The position numbers were made by a program, and so were the translations under genes. A model generated the notes under the pieces. It ran no database searches. It saw only the letters and a list, made by a program, of their open reading frames with translations, and was not told the DNA's origin. A DNA stretch of 40,003 nt from positions 1-40,003 of the forward strand of contig VJZX01000027.1 in the NCBI GenBank assembly GCA_009663185.1, given 5' to 3'. Below are positions 31,306-40,003 of this stretch, piece by piece (within the stretch, counting starts at the first letter, position 1; each line of letters begins with the position of its first letter). This DNA comes from Isoptericola halalbus (GTDB lineage Bacteria > Actinomycetota > Actinomycetes > Actinomycetales > Cellulomonadaceae).

Positions 31306-32247
31306 CTACATCCTGGCGTACTGGACGTCGATCGCGGCGCGCTCGAAACCGGCCCGTTCGTAGGTGCGCACGGCCCGCTCGTTGTCCCCGTCGACGTAGA
31401 GCACGGCCCGCGTGCACCCCACCGCGGCCAGGTGCGCCAGCCCGACGGCGGTGAGCGGTCCGGCGAGGCCGCGCCCCTGCGCCTCCGGATCGATCCCGAG
31501 CGCGTACACCTCGCCGTCGACGACGGCGCCGTCAGGCTGGCCCGGCTCCACCTTGGTCCAGTGGTACGCGACGAGGCGTCCGGTGGCGTCGGTGAGCAGG
31601 AAGAGGCCCGCCGGGTCGAACCAGGGCTCGCCCTGGCGGCGGCGCAGGTCGGACAGCGTGAGCCTGCCCTGCTCGGGGTGCGACGCGAACGCGCGGGCGT
31701 TGAGCGCGACCCACGCCTCGTCGTCGGCCCCGGGCACGAACGTGCGGACCGTGTAGCCAGCCGGCGGCTCGGGTACGGACGGCACGCCGTCGAGCGGGCG
31801 GGCGAGCAGGAGCAGCTCGCGCACGACGGCGTAGCCCCGGGCGGTCGCGAACGCACGGGCAGCGGGCAGGTCGCCGTGCGCCCAGACGCGCAGCGGCTTG
31901 GCACGCTGGTCGGGCGCCCCCGAGCGGCTCGGCAGACGCGCGTCACGCTCCGCCGTCCGCAGCAGGATGCTGCCCGTGCCGTTGCGACGGCGGTCGGGGT
32001 GCACGACGAGCTCGGCGCTCGCGTGCTCGCCGCCCCGGTCGACCTGCAGGTAGCCGATCGCGGCGCCGTGCTTGTCGTGCGCGACGACGTGGGTCAGCCA
32101 GTCGGCGTCCGCGTCGAGACGCAGCAGCGGTTGCTCCGACAGGGGAGCGACGCCGTCCGCCCGCTCGGCGGCAGCGGCGAGCGCGCGAACGGCGTCCTGG
32201 GCGGCGGGGGCGAGCGGGCCGATCTCGAGCGGGGGAGCGATGCGCAT
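31306..32247 (-). CDS. mshD: Mycothiol synthase
   Basis: 313 residues, two tandem GNAT acetyltransferase domains. MshD acetylates Cys-GlcN-Ins with acetyl-CoA, the last step of mycothiol synthesis. The first (degenerate) GNAT half carries [18 protein letters not shown]; the second has [20 protein letters not shown] and [20 protein letters not shown], the acetyl-CoA loop and the C-terminal GNAT strand. Mycothiol is specific to Actinobacteria, which supports the taxonomic call. ATG at 32247 ([10 protein letters not shown]); the extension to 32397 is low-complexity and out of line with the family. Confidence 0.93.
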   Translation of the reverse strand: MRIAPPLEIGPLAPAAQDAVRALAAAAERADGVAPLSEQPLLRLDADADWLTHVVAHDKHGAAIGYLQVDRGGEHASAELVVHPDRRRNGTGSILLRTAERDARLPSRSGAPDQRAKPLRVWAHGDLPAARAFATARGYAVVRELLLLARPLDGVPSVPEPPAGYTVRTFVPGADDEAWVALNARAFASHPEQGRLTLSDLRRRQGEPWFDPAGLFLLTDATGRLVAYHWTKVEPGQPDGAVVDGEVYALGIDPEAQGRGLAGPLTAVGLAHLAAVGCTRAVLYVDGDNERAVRTYERAGFERAAIDVQYARM

Positions 32248-32309
32248 GGTCCATTGTGGACCGGCTCGTCCGGCCGACGGTCGCCGGCCGGACGAGCCCG
32301 CCGGCGGCC

Positions 32310-32468
32310 TCAGCGCGCTCGCCTTCGCGAGATCCGCATCCGGCGGCGAGGCTTGTCGACGTGGCCGAGCCGGTCGAGCCGGTCGAGCCGTCGCCACTCG
32401 GCCTCCTCCCGCGTCCAGCTCTCGTGAAGGTCCCAGAGCTGCGGTGCGATCCAGATCGGGTAGAACAT
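32310..32468 (-). CDS. 52-residue basic small protein, unknown
   Basis: It starts [20 protein letters not shown] and then turns very basic ([15 protein letters not shown]), with a predicted amphipathic helix [20 protein letters not shown] in between. The ATG at 32468 has an excellent Shine-Dalgarno sequence (GAGGAGGGG, spacer about 6). The hydrophobic aromatic start could insert at a membrane interface. No family recognised. It lies upstream of mshD on the same strand (62-nt gap). Confidence 0.6.
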   Translation of the reverse strand: MFYPIWIAPQLWDLHESWTREEAEWRRLDRLDRLGHVDKPRRRMRISRRRAR

Positions 32469-32848
32469 GACCCCTCCTCGGGTAGTCGGTCGATGACCCG
32501 AGACTCCCCGCGCTGCCTTCCCGGAACCTTCCCCGGCCCGGGTCCGTGCGGATGGTTGCGGGAAGGCAGCGACGCGCACGGCCCTCGTGTGCGCGACCTC
32601 GCGCGTCCCACGGTTTCGAGATCCGTGCTCTCGGCTCGAGCAGGGCTGGCAGTCCGATAACCCGCGGCTCGCCAGAGTGGTGGCTCCGGATCCATCAGAC
32701 CAGGGGAGACATCTGAAGAAGCATTCGGTCGTCGTGGCAGGAGCCGCGCTGTCGGCCATCGCGTTCGGCGCACCGGCCGCGGTGGGCACGGCCGTGGCGT
32801 CCACGTCGTCGCACGCCGGCACCGCCCACCACGCGCAGGTGGCGACCC
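32469..32848. other. Intergenic region containing an out-of-frame signal peptide
   Basis: From 32713 a plus-strand frame reads (L)KKHSVVVAGAALSAIAFG, then APAAVGTAVAS, a good Sec signal peptide, but its start codon would be CTG (32713-32715) after GGGGAG at 32703-32708, and it is one frame away from the NTF2-like domain at 32849. The rest (32469-32700) shows no supported gene. Confidence 0.45.
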
Positions 32849-33238
32849 GTGCCGAGCGAGGCTCCGATCTCGGCACTCTTCGACGAGTGGAACGCCGCGG
32901 TGGAGTCCGGCGACGCCGAGAAGGTCGCCGACCTCTACGCCCCGGACGCGGTGCTGCTGCCCACGCTCTCGCCCGAGGTGCGGACGACTCGCGCCGGGAT
33001 CGTGGACTACCTCGAGCACTTCCTGGCACGCAACCCGAGCGGGGAGCGGCTCCGCTCCGTGGTGAAGGTGCTCGACGAGCGCTCGGCGATCGACACCGGT
33101 CTGTACCGCTTCACGTCCACGAACGCGGACGGCACGACGGACTACGCAGACGCGCGCTACACGTTCGTGTACGAGAAGGTCCACGGGGAGTGGATGATCA
33201 TCAACCACCACTCCTCTCTGCTGCCGGCCGCCAGCTGA
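32849..33238 (+). CDS. SnoaL/SgcJ-type NTF2-like domain protein
   Basis: 129 residues forming one α+β cone domain of the NTF2/SgcJ-EcaC type. ISALFDEWNAAVESGDAEKVADLYAPDAVLLPT is the classic opening, followed by SPEVRTTRAGIVDYLEHFL and YTFVYEKVHGEWMIINHHSSLLPAA at the end. Such domains bind or isomerise small molecules or act as adaptors. The GTG at 32849 is the first in-frame start. The signal peptide just upstream in a different frame suggests the native protein was exported and that a one-base change separates the two parts; as it stands the domain would stay in the cytosol or not be made. Confidence 0.72.
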   Translation: MPSEAPISALFDEWNAAVESGDAEKVADLYAPDAVLLPTLSPEVRTTRAGIVDYLEHFLARNPSGERLRSVVKVLDERSAIDTGLYRFTSTNADGTTDYADARYTFVYEKVHGEWMIINHHSSLLPAAS

Positions 33239-34517
33239 GCCGCACGCACAGGCCACCGGTGGAGGCCTCGGCGAGCTCGACGCTCCCACCGTCGTCGGTG
33301 ACCAGCTGCCTGACGATCGCCAGGCCGAGCCCGGAGCCCGCCTGGCCGGTGTGGCCCGGACCGCGCCAGAACCGGTCGAACGCCCGGGACCTCTCCGCAG
33401 CCGTCATGCCCGGGCCCTCGTCGCGCACCTCGAGCACGACGCCGTCGCTGGTGACCTGCACCTCGACCGTGATGGTCGCTCCGTCGGGCGAGACGGCCAG
33501 CGCGTTCGAGAGCACGTTGTCGAGGACCTGCTCCACGTGGCCGGGGCTCGCCAGGACCACCGGCTCGACCACCGGCTCGACCACCGGCTCGACCACCGGC
33601 TCGGCCTCCGACGCTCCGGTGAGCTCGAACCGGACACCGCGCTCGTCACCTTCGAGACCCCACAGAGCGAGCCGCCGCTCGATCTCGCGGGCCAGGCTCA
33701 CGGGCTCCGTGGCGCCGGTCCGGGCCTCGGCGCGGGCGAGCACGAGCAGCCCGTCGACCAGGCGGCTCATCCGGACCACCTCACGGGTCGCCCGTTCGAC
33801 GTCGTCCCGGACCGCCACGTCGTCGACCCCGTCGCCGATGTTGTCCAGCGACAGCCGGAGCGCGGTGAGCGGCGTCCGCAGCTGGTGGGAGGCGTCGGCC
33901 ACGAACACCCGCTGGGCCGCGATCAGGGTCTCCAGGCGCTCGGCACCGGAGTTCAGCGCACGGGCCAGGGTCTGCGTCTCCGGTGGGCCCGTGACGGCGC
34001 AGCGGGCCGCCAGGTCGCCGTCGCTGAGCCTGCTGGCCATCGCGTACAGGTCGCCCAGCGGCCTGGTCAGGCGGCGCACCGCCACCGCGCCGAGGCCCGT
34101 CGCCACCGCCAGGATCCCGACCGCCAGCAGGGCCCGGAGCGTCCAGGTCTCCCAGACCCGTTCGTCCAGAGCGCTGGTCGGGTAGCTGATCCGCACGGCG
34201 CCGTGCGGAGGACCCGGGACGGTCACCACCAGCGCGGCGTCGCTCCACTCGGCCGTGGTGCCTCCGCTCCACGCCGGCAGCACGTCCACGGTGCCAGGCG
34301 TCTGGAGCTCGTATGCCCGCATCGTGGCGGTCAGGGACTCGAGCGCCGCGGCGTCCCCGTTCGCCAGCAGCAGCGCCATCGTCGTGGCGTCTCGCTGCAC
34401 GGTCGTCTCGGTGTCGTCCCGCAGGTGCGCGCTGACGGTGACCGAGACCGGCACCTTGAAGGCCAGGAGCGCCGCCGCGACCAGGACCACGTAGCTGACG
34501 ATCAGCCGCCGGATCAT
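33201..34517 (-). CDS. Sensor histidine kinase
   Basis: 438 residues. TM1 at about 6-24, an extracytoplasmic sensor region to about 125, TM2 at about 127-147, HAMP (RRLTRPLGDLYAMASRLSDGDLA), then the H-box VADASHQLRTPLTALRL with phospho-acceptor His211. The ATPase domain has N-box VLDNVLSNAL, G1 VRDEGPGM, F-box FDRFWRG and G2 GSGLGLAIV. Between the dimerisation domain and the N-box, four tandem EPVV units (residues 307-322) are encoded by a 12-bp DNA repeat. The start overlaps the response-regulator stop (ATGA). Its 3' end overlaps the convergent NTF2-like gene by 38 nt. Confidence 0.92.
   Translation of the reverse strand: MIRRLIVSYVVLVAAALLAFKVPVSVTVSAHLRDDTETTVQRDATTMALLLANGDAAALESLTATMRAYELQTPGTVDVLPAWSGGTTAEWSDAALVVTVPGPPHGAVRISYPTSALDERVWETWTLRALLAVGILAVATGLGAVAVRRLTRPLGDLYAMASRLSDGDLAARCAVTGPPETQTLARALNSGAERLETLIAAQRVFVADASHQLRTPLTALRLSLDNIGDGVDDVAVRDDVERATREVVRMSRLVDGLLVLARAEARTGATEPVSLAREIERRLALWGLEGDERGVRFELTGASEAEPVVEPVVEPVVEPVVLASPGHVEQVLDNVLSNALAVSPDGATITVEVQVTSDGVVLEVRDEGPGMTAAERSRAFDRFWRGPGHTGQAGSGLGLAIVRQLVTDDGGSVELAEASTGGLCVRLSWRPAAERSGG
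33555..33602. repeat. 12-bp tandem repeat, four copies, inside the histidine kinase
   Basis: GACCACCGGCTC repeated four times without a mismatch. In the kinase frame it encodes a VVEP/EPVV repeat. The unit length is a multiple of three, so copy-number changes keep the frame. Confidence 0.9.
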
Positions 34518-35194
34518 GGCGTGGCGGCATCCACGACAGCATCGACGACGAGGCGGAAACCGACGCCCCGCACCGCCTCGACGGTCAGCGCGCCCGCGAA
34601 CTTGCGCCGCAGCGCGGAGACGTGGACGTCGAGCGTCTTCGTGGGACCGAACCAGTTCGCGTCCCAGACCGCCTCCATGATCTGTTCGCGGGTCATCAGC
34701 GCCCCGGGCTCCTCGGTCAGGAAGGCGAGGAGCTCGTACTCCTTGCGGGCCAGCTGCACCTCGACGTCGTCGAGGAACACCCGCGCCGCTCTCCGGTCGA
34801 TCGTGACCCGTCCGTAGCGTCCGGCGTCCGCCGACCCCCGGTCGGGGTGGTAGCGCCGCAGCACCGCCCGGATCCGGGCGATCACCTCGCGGACCCCGAA
34901 CGGCTTGGACACGTAGTCGTCGGCACCGAGCTCGAGTCCCGCCACCCGGTCGACCTCGTCGCTGCGCGCGCTGATCACGATGATCGGCACGTCGCTCCGC
35001 GCCCGCAACGACCGGCACACGTCCAGACCGTCGGTGTCCGGCAGCCCCAGGTCCAGCAGCACGAGGTCGGCCGGCGGTGCCTGCAGGGCTTCAGCACCGG
35101 TCGGCACCCACTCGACGTCGTACCCGTACCGGACCAGCCCGCGCGTCAACGACATCGCGACCGGCTCGTCGTCATCCACCAGCAGCACTCGCAC
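34514..35194 (-). CDS. OmpR/PhoB-family response regulator
   Basis: 226 residues. Receiver domain: VLLVDDDEP (acidic pair), phospho-acceptor Asp48 in LVLLDLGLPDTDGLD, the conserved IIVISAR and KPFG lysine. The C-terminal winged helix shows RKEYELLAFLTEEPGALMTREQIMEAVWD and TLDVHVSALRRKF...VRGVGFRLV. GTG start at 35194 is chosen because TAGTGT lies 7 nt upstream and the receiver begins at once (MRVLLVDDD); the longer frame from 35221 adds nine residues. It is cotranscribed with the kinase (4-nt overlap). Confidence 0.93.
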   Translation of the reverse strand: MRVLLVDDDEPVAMSLTRGLVRYGYDVEWVPTGAEALQAPPADLVLLDLGLPDTDGLDVCRSLRARSDVPIIVISARSDEVDRVAGLELGADDYVSKPFGVREVIARIRAVLRRYHPDRGSADAGRYGRVTIDRRAARVFLDDVEVQLARKEYELLAFLTEEPGALMTREQIMEAVWDANWFGPTKTLDVHVSALRRKFAGALTVEAVRGVGFRLVVDAVVDAATP

Positions 35195-35201
35195 AACGAG
35201 A

Positions 35202-35207
35202 ACACTA
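35202..35207 (-). promoter_or_regulatory. -10 box of leaderless promoter for the two-component operon
   Basis: TAGTGT on the minus strand, 7 nt before the GTG of the response regulator, no Shine-Dalgarno sequence. Confidence 0.5.
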
Positions 35208-35308
35208 GGCGTCCGTGTCACGCCTCTTGACCTGGGTCACGCGGCGGCGGAGTGTGAGTACAGACGGCAGCGCCGTCCAGGTACTGCCCCGAGCACAGGG
35301 AGTCCGTC

Positions 35309-35929
35309 ATGTACGTACGCACCACCGAAGTCCGGGGAGACCCCTCGAAGATCGACGACGGCCTGAGGCTCGTCCGCGAGGAGATCTACCCGGCAGTCAC
35401 CGACATGGACGGCTGTATCGGGATGTCGTTGCTGGTCGACCGGCAGACCGGCCGTTGCGTCGCCACGACCGCGTGGCAGTCCGAGGACGCGATGCGGGCG
35501 AGCGCCGACGCCGTGCGACCGCTGCGCGACCGGGCGGAAGAAGCCCTGGGAGGCAGTGGCAGCGACGTCCACCAGTGGGAGGTCGCCGTCGTCCACCGCG
35601 ATCACGCCGCACCGGACGGGGCGTGCGCCCGCCTCACCTGGTTGAGCGGCGACCGGAGCATGGTCGATCACGCCGTCGACCTCTACCGGATGGTCGTCCT
35701 GCCGCAGATCCAGGAGATGGACGGATTCTGCAGCGCCAGCCTGATGGTCGACCGTGAGGCCGGCAGGGTCGTCGGCACGGCCGCCTTCGAGACCCGTGAA
35801 GCCCTCGAGGCCACCCGTGACGCCGCTGCACGCATCCGCACCGGCATCATCCGCGAGCTCGGCGCCACGGCGAACGCGGAGGAGATGGAGATCGCGTTCG
35901 CGCACCTCCACGTGCCCGAGATGGTCTGA
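35309..35929 (+). CDS. Tandem ABM-like dimeric α/β barrel protein
   Basis: 206 residues with two homologous halves. First: MYVRTTEVRGDPSKIDDGLR...DMDGCIGMSLLVDRQTGRCVATTAWQSEDAMRAS. Second: CARLTWLSGDRSMVDHAVDL...EMDGFCSASLMVDREAGRVVGTAAFETREALEAT. The shared 'MDG..s.SLlVDR.tGR.V.T.aw.s.eA..a' pattern is an internal duplication of an ABM-type ferredoxin-like domain, giving an intramolecular barrel. No heme or catalytic residues are evident and the function is unknown. It is divergent from the two-component operon (114 nt apart), so it could be a target of that system. A strong hairpin follows. Confidence 0.75.
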   Translation: MYVRTTEVRGDPSKIDDGLRLVREEIYPAVTDMDGCIGMSLLVDRQTGRCVATTAWQSEDAMRASADAVRPLRDRAEEALGGSGSDVHQWEVAVVHRDHAAPDGACARLTWLSGDRSMVDHAVDLYRMVVLPQIQEMDGFCSASLMVDREAGRVVGTAAFETREALEATRDAAARIRTGIIRELGATANAEEMEIAFAHLHVPEMV

Positions 35930-35949
35930 CGCCGGCTCGAACCGCGATC

Positions 35950-35988
35950 CGCAGGCCACGAGCGCCGCGCCAGCGGTCGTGGCCTGCG
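35950..35988. terminator. Bidirectional terminator between the ABM-like gene and acs
   Basis: CGCAGGCCACGA (35950-35961) pairs with TCGTGGCCTGCG (35977-35988), a 12-bp perfect stem with a further CCGC/GCGG inner stem. It lies between two convergent stop codons (35929 and 36001). Confidence 0.75.
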
Positions 35989-36000
35989 AGGGGGCTGTGG

Positions 36001-38028
<2,028 letters not shown>

Positions 38029-38101
38029 AAAGGCCTCCGTGCGCGTCGTCGCGAGTCGTCCTGGTGGCGGCCGGCGCACGCCGGGCGCCACCACCTCCGG
38101 G

Positions 38102-38107
38102 AGTGTA
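38102..38107 (-). promoter_or_regulatory. Candidate -10 box of acs promoter
   Basis: TACACT on the minus strand, 73 nt before the acs GTG, next to the palindrome at 38117-38130. There is no convincing -35, as is frequent in activator-dependent promoters. Confidence 0.4.
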
Positions 38108-38116
38108 GCGCCGCGG

Positions 38117-38130
38117 GTGACCCGCATCAC
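38117..38130. promoter_or_regulatory. Candidate CRP/GlxR-type operator upstream of acs
   Basis: GTGACCCGCATCAC: GTGA-N6-TCAC with both half-sites perfect for the core of the CRP/GlxR consensus. Placed just upstream of the acs -10 candidate. The position, centred near -29, overlaps the promoter and would suit repression, or activation of a slightly different start. Confidence 0.45.
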
Positions 38131-38466
38131 GTGGCCGAGGGCGGTCCTCGTGCCAGCGGTCGGCCTCGCGTCGCGAGCGGTCGCCACCGCGGACGAGCGG
38201 TCCTCGGTGGGGTCGCGTGATGCCGTGGCACACGAGTGCGGCGCTCGGAAGTCAGGTCGATCGAGCGCCGCGCTCGCCGGCCGGGGCGCGGGTATCAGGC
38301 GCGAGGGTCCGATCACTACGCAGGGACAGGCCCCGCGCAGTGGGTCCTCAACCGTGGACTTCCTTTGCGTGGGTCCCGCAGCCCCGGCCGTTCAGTTCCC
38401 ATCGAACGCCGCCTCGGACGGGAGCGCAAGAGGTGGCTCAGGGGCGCGCCCGGCTCGAACCAGCGC
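38131..38466. other. Intergenic stretch, no gene supported
   Basis: 336 bp between the acs promoter region and the 3' end of the HAD gene. Only shadow frames are present. Several tRNA-like words occur, but no cloverleaf can be folded. Confidence 0.4.
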
Positions 38467-39297
38467 TCAGCGCGCCGCGCGCCGCCAGATCCGCCAGGCG
38501 ACCCACACCGCAAGGCCGGCCGCGAGCACTCCCGCCGCGGCGAGCACCGGCGTCGGGGGCCGCAGCGCCGAGCGCAGCGCGACCGGGCGCATGAACGTCA
38601 GGATGCCCCAGCCGTTGTCGGCCGCCACGCGCCGCAGCGTGCGGTCGGGGTTGACGGCGAACGCGTGACCGACCGTGGCGAGCATGGGCGCGTCGGTGAC
38701 CGAGTCGGAGTAGGCGTAGCAGCGCTCGAGTGCGTATCCGCGGGTCTGCGCGAGCTCGCGCATCGCCGCCGCCTTCTGCTCGCCGTAGGCGTAGAAGTCG
38801 ATCGCACCGGTGTAGCGGCCGTCCTCGACCGCCATGCGCGAGGAGATGACGTGGTCGGCCCCCAGCACCGTGGCGATCGGCTCGACGAGCTCGGCGCCGG
38901 AGGCCGAGACGATGACGACGTCGTGCCCCAGGTCGTGGTGCTCGGCAATGAGGTTGACCGCCTCGGCGTACACGTAGGGGTCGATGAGCTCGTGCACCGT
39001 CTCGGCGACGATCTGCTGGACCTTGCTCACGTCCCAGCCGGTGACGAGCTCCGACAGGTGCCGGCGCATGCGCTCGGTCTGGTCCTCGTCGGCGCTGCCG
39101 ACGAGGAAGAGGAAGTGCGCGTACGCGCTGCGCAGCACGTCGCCGCGCGTGATGAGGCCGCCCGCGTAGAACGGCTTGGAGAACACGCCCGACGAGCTCG
39201 TCGCGATGATCGTCTTGTCGAGGTCGAAGAACGCCGCGACCCGGCCACGCCCGGCGGGCGACGGCGGCGCGGGCGTCTCCTGCGGCTCGGCGGTCAC
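38467..39297 (-). CDS. HAD-IB family (SerB-like) phosphatase, membrane-anchored
   Basis: 276 residues. HAD motif I AAFFDLDKTIIATSSS (nucleophile and acid Asp), motif II VVIVSASGAELV, and motif III/IV YAYSDSVTDAPML after a lysine-bearing EQKAAAMREL. The domain with SSSGVFSKPFYAGGLITRGDVL is the actinobacterial SerB-related HAD-IB type. A C-terminal hydrophobic helix (PVLAAAGVLAAGLAVWVAW) and basic tail probably anchor it in the membrane. Substrate unknown; phosphoserine is not certain. It is divergent from the ssd-like gene, a conserved pairing that in mycobacteria also lies near acs, as I recall. GTG start at 39297, 7 nt behind TAGGCT, so probably leaderless. Confidence 0.88.
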   Translation of the reverse strand: MTAEPQETPAPPSPAGRGRVAAFFDLDKTIIATSSSGVFSKPFYAGGLITRGDVLRSAYAHFLFLVGSADEDQTERMRRHLSELVTGWDVSKVQQIVAETVHELIDPYVYAEAVNLIAEHHDLGHDVVIVSASGAELVEPIATVLGADHVISSRMAVEDGRYTGAIDFYAYGEQKAAAMRELAQTRGYALERCYAYSDSVTDAPMLATVGHAFAVNPDRTLRRVAADNGWGILTFMRPVALRSALRPPTPVLAAAGVLAAGLAVWVAWRIWRRAAR

Positions 39298-39304
39298 ACG
39301 CCCG

Positions 39305-39310
39305 AGCCTA
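39305..39310 (-). promoter_or_regulatory. -10 box of leaderless promoter for the HAD phosphatase
   Basis: TAGGCT on the minus strand, 7 nt before the GTG at 39297. It is the same hexamer and nearly the same spacing as at 3815. Confidence 0.5.
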
Positions 39311-39475
39311 GCGGGCGGGCACCGTCGGAGGTCTGGGCACGAGGGCGTGCGTGTCGGTGCCTGCGACGTCGCCGCGTGCGTGGACCGTCCGCCGACACCG
39401 CCCCCAAGGGGCGGCAGTCCACAGGGGCGCCGACCGGGCCCGCACGGCGGCGGGCCGCCCCGCCAGCCTGACGCC

Positions 39476-40003
39476 ATGGACATCGGGACTCTCCGGACGA
39501 GGGCCGGCGGCAGCCGGGTCGTCGTCGCCGTCGGGGCGTGCGGCGGCGCGGGGACGAGTACGTTCGCCGGCGCGCTCGGGCGTGCCATGCGCCGTGCCGG
39601 CGAGCCGACGACGCTCGTCGACCTGTCCGTGCCCGGCGCGGGCATCGACGTGCTTCTCGGCATCGAGGACGAGCCCGGTGCCCGCTGGCCCGAGCTCGCC
39701 GCCGCACGCGGCGAGGTGGACGGCGCCGGGCTGCTCGCGGCGCTGCCGCGCTGGGGTGCGGTGCCGGTGCTCTCCGGGTCGCGGCTGCACACCGAGCGGC
39801 CCGACGACGCCGTCGTGCTCGACGTCTGCACCGCGCTGCTGCGCGCGGGTGAGTCCGTCGTGCTCGACCTGCCGCTGCCGGGTGCGTGGTCGCCGGCCGC
39901 GACGTCGCTCGTCGGCGCGGCCGACGTCGTGCTGCTGCTCGCGCCGCTCACCGCGCCCGCGGCGGCGGGGGCGGGTGCGGTGGCCCGGACACTGGGTGCC
40001 GCG
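39476..40003 (+). CDS. Septum-site-determining protein Ssd / CpaE-like ATPase (partial, runs off right edge)
   Basis: The first 176 codons. After MDIGTLRTRAGGSRVVVAVG comes a deviant P-loop ACGGAGTSTFAGALGRA, then TTLVDLSVPGAGIDVLLGIE, equivalent to the switch region of MinD/ParA-type ATPases, and LLAALPRWGAVPVLSGSRL, the usual Ssd pattern; VVLDLPLPG supplies the Walker B-like strand. The receiver domain found at the start of CpaE is absent here. Ssd proteins in Actinobacteria begin the tad/flp pilus gene cluster and affect septation in mycobacteria. I expect tadA- and tadB-like genes just beyond the window. Confidence 0.75.
   Translation, partial: MDIGTLRTRAGGSRVVVAVGACGGAGTSTFAGALGRAMRRAGEPTTLVDLSVPGAGIDVLLGIEDEPGARWPELAAARGEVDGAGLLAALPRWGAVPVLSGSRLHTERPDDAVVLDVCTALLRAGESVVLDLPLPGAWSPAATSLVGAADVVLLLAPLTAPAAAGAGAVARTLGAA

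Noticed and set aside
31294-31312. Direct repeat ACTACATC twice with 11-nt period between ppk1 and mshD
   Set aside because: Only two copies, and the second overlaps the mshD stop region. No link to a known regulator, so it is probably chance.
38440-38475. tRNA-like sequence (GGCTCGAACCAGCGCTC)
   Set aside because: It has a T-loop-like word but no anticodon arm or acceptor stem can be paired around it.

Overview
The window is high-GC DNA with dense gene packing. It encodes mycothiol synthase, BldC, a DUF3073 protein, a MutT1-like Nudix/phosphatase next to ppk, and many starts sitting 6-7 nt behind a TANNNT box (leaderless transcripts). Together these point to an actinobacterium, most likely Micrococcales and close to Cellulomonadaceae. 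That assignment is inference from gene content, not from a marker gene.

Layout. 1-575: start of an unknown gene leaving the left edge, and a decayed RDD-type membrane protein remnant. 575-7303: sterol-carrier-like protein, a large secreted ExeM/NucH nuclease, a small membrane protein, purF and purM with a strong terminator, and a convergent DUF3073 gene. 7688-9270: bldC, a holin-like/DUF3618 membrane pair, and tRNA-Phe, -Asp and -Glu. 9329-16805: metallopeptidase, VanY-type peptidase, ABM membrane protein, MscS channel, glycerophosphodiesterase, lipoprotein, a frameshifted dihydrofolate-reductase-like gene, tRNA-Lys, DUF429 and a cysteine-free HesB/IscA-like protein.

16933-20940 is the accessory region and the main discovery. 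Two IS1595-like elements lie head to tail. They share the same left and right terminal repeats and sit inside what reconstructs as one perfect actinobacterial LexA (SOS) box, TCGAAC-GTAT-GTTCGA. Each boundary (left, middle, right) carries a GAAC-N4-GTTC core. The left element has no transposase; it carries an MccF-like S66 peptidase and a broken HIT-family gene. The right element carries a SAM-dependent methyltransferase and an IS1595-type transposase. The interrupted SOS promoter (TTGTGG-N16-TATGAT) now points at the mccF-like gene. Beyond the right end is what looks like the tail of a DUF222/HNH (13E12-type) gene, a family known to be LexA-regulated in mycobacteria. MccF and HIT hydrolases are both known immunity factors against peptide-nucleotide (microcin C-like) antibiotics, so the left element may be a mobile resistance cassette placed under DNA-damage control.

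20947-40003: M50 peptidase, DEAD-box helicase, MsrB, MarR regulator divergent from an aldo/keto reductase, a hypothetical protein, a DUF47-Pit phosphate transport pair, then mutT1-like, ppk1 and mshD on the minus strand, and a 52-aa small gene. Next come an NTF2-like protein whose signal peptide is out of frame, a two-component system with an in-frame VVEP repeat expansion, a tandem ABM-like protein, acetyl-CoA synthetase with a CRP/GlxR-like site upstream, a SerB-like HAD phosphatase, and the start of an Ssd/CpaE-like ATPase that usually opens a tad pilus locus.
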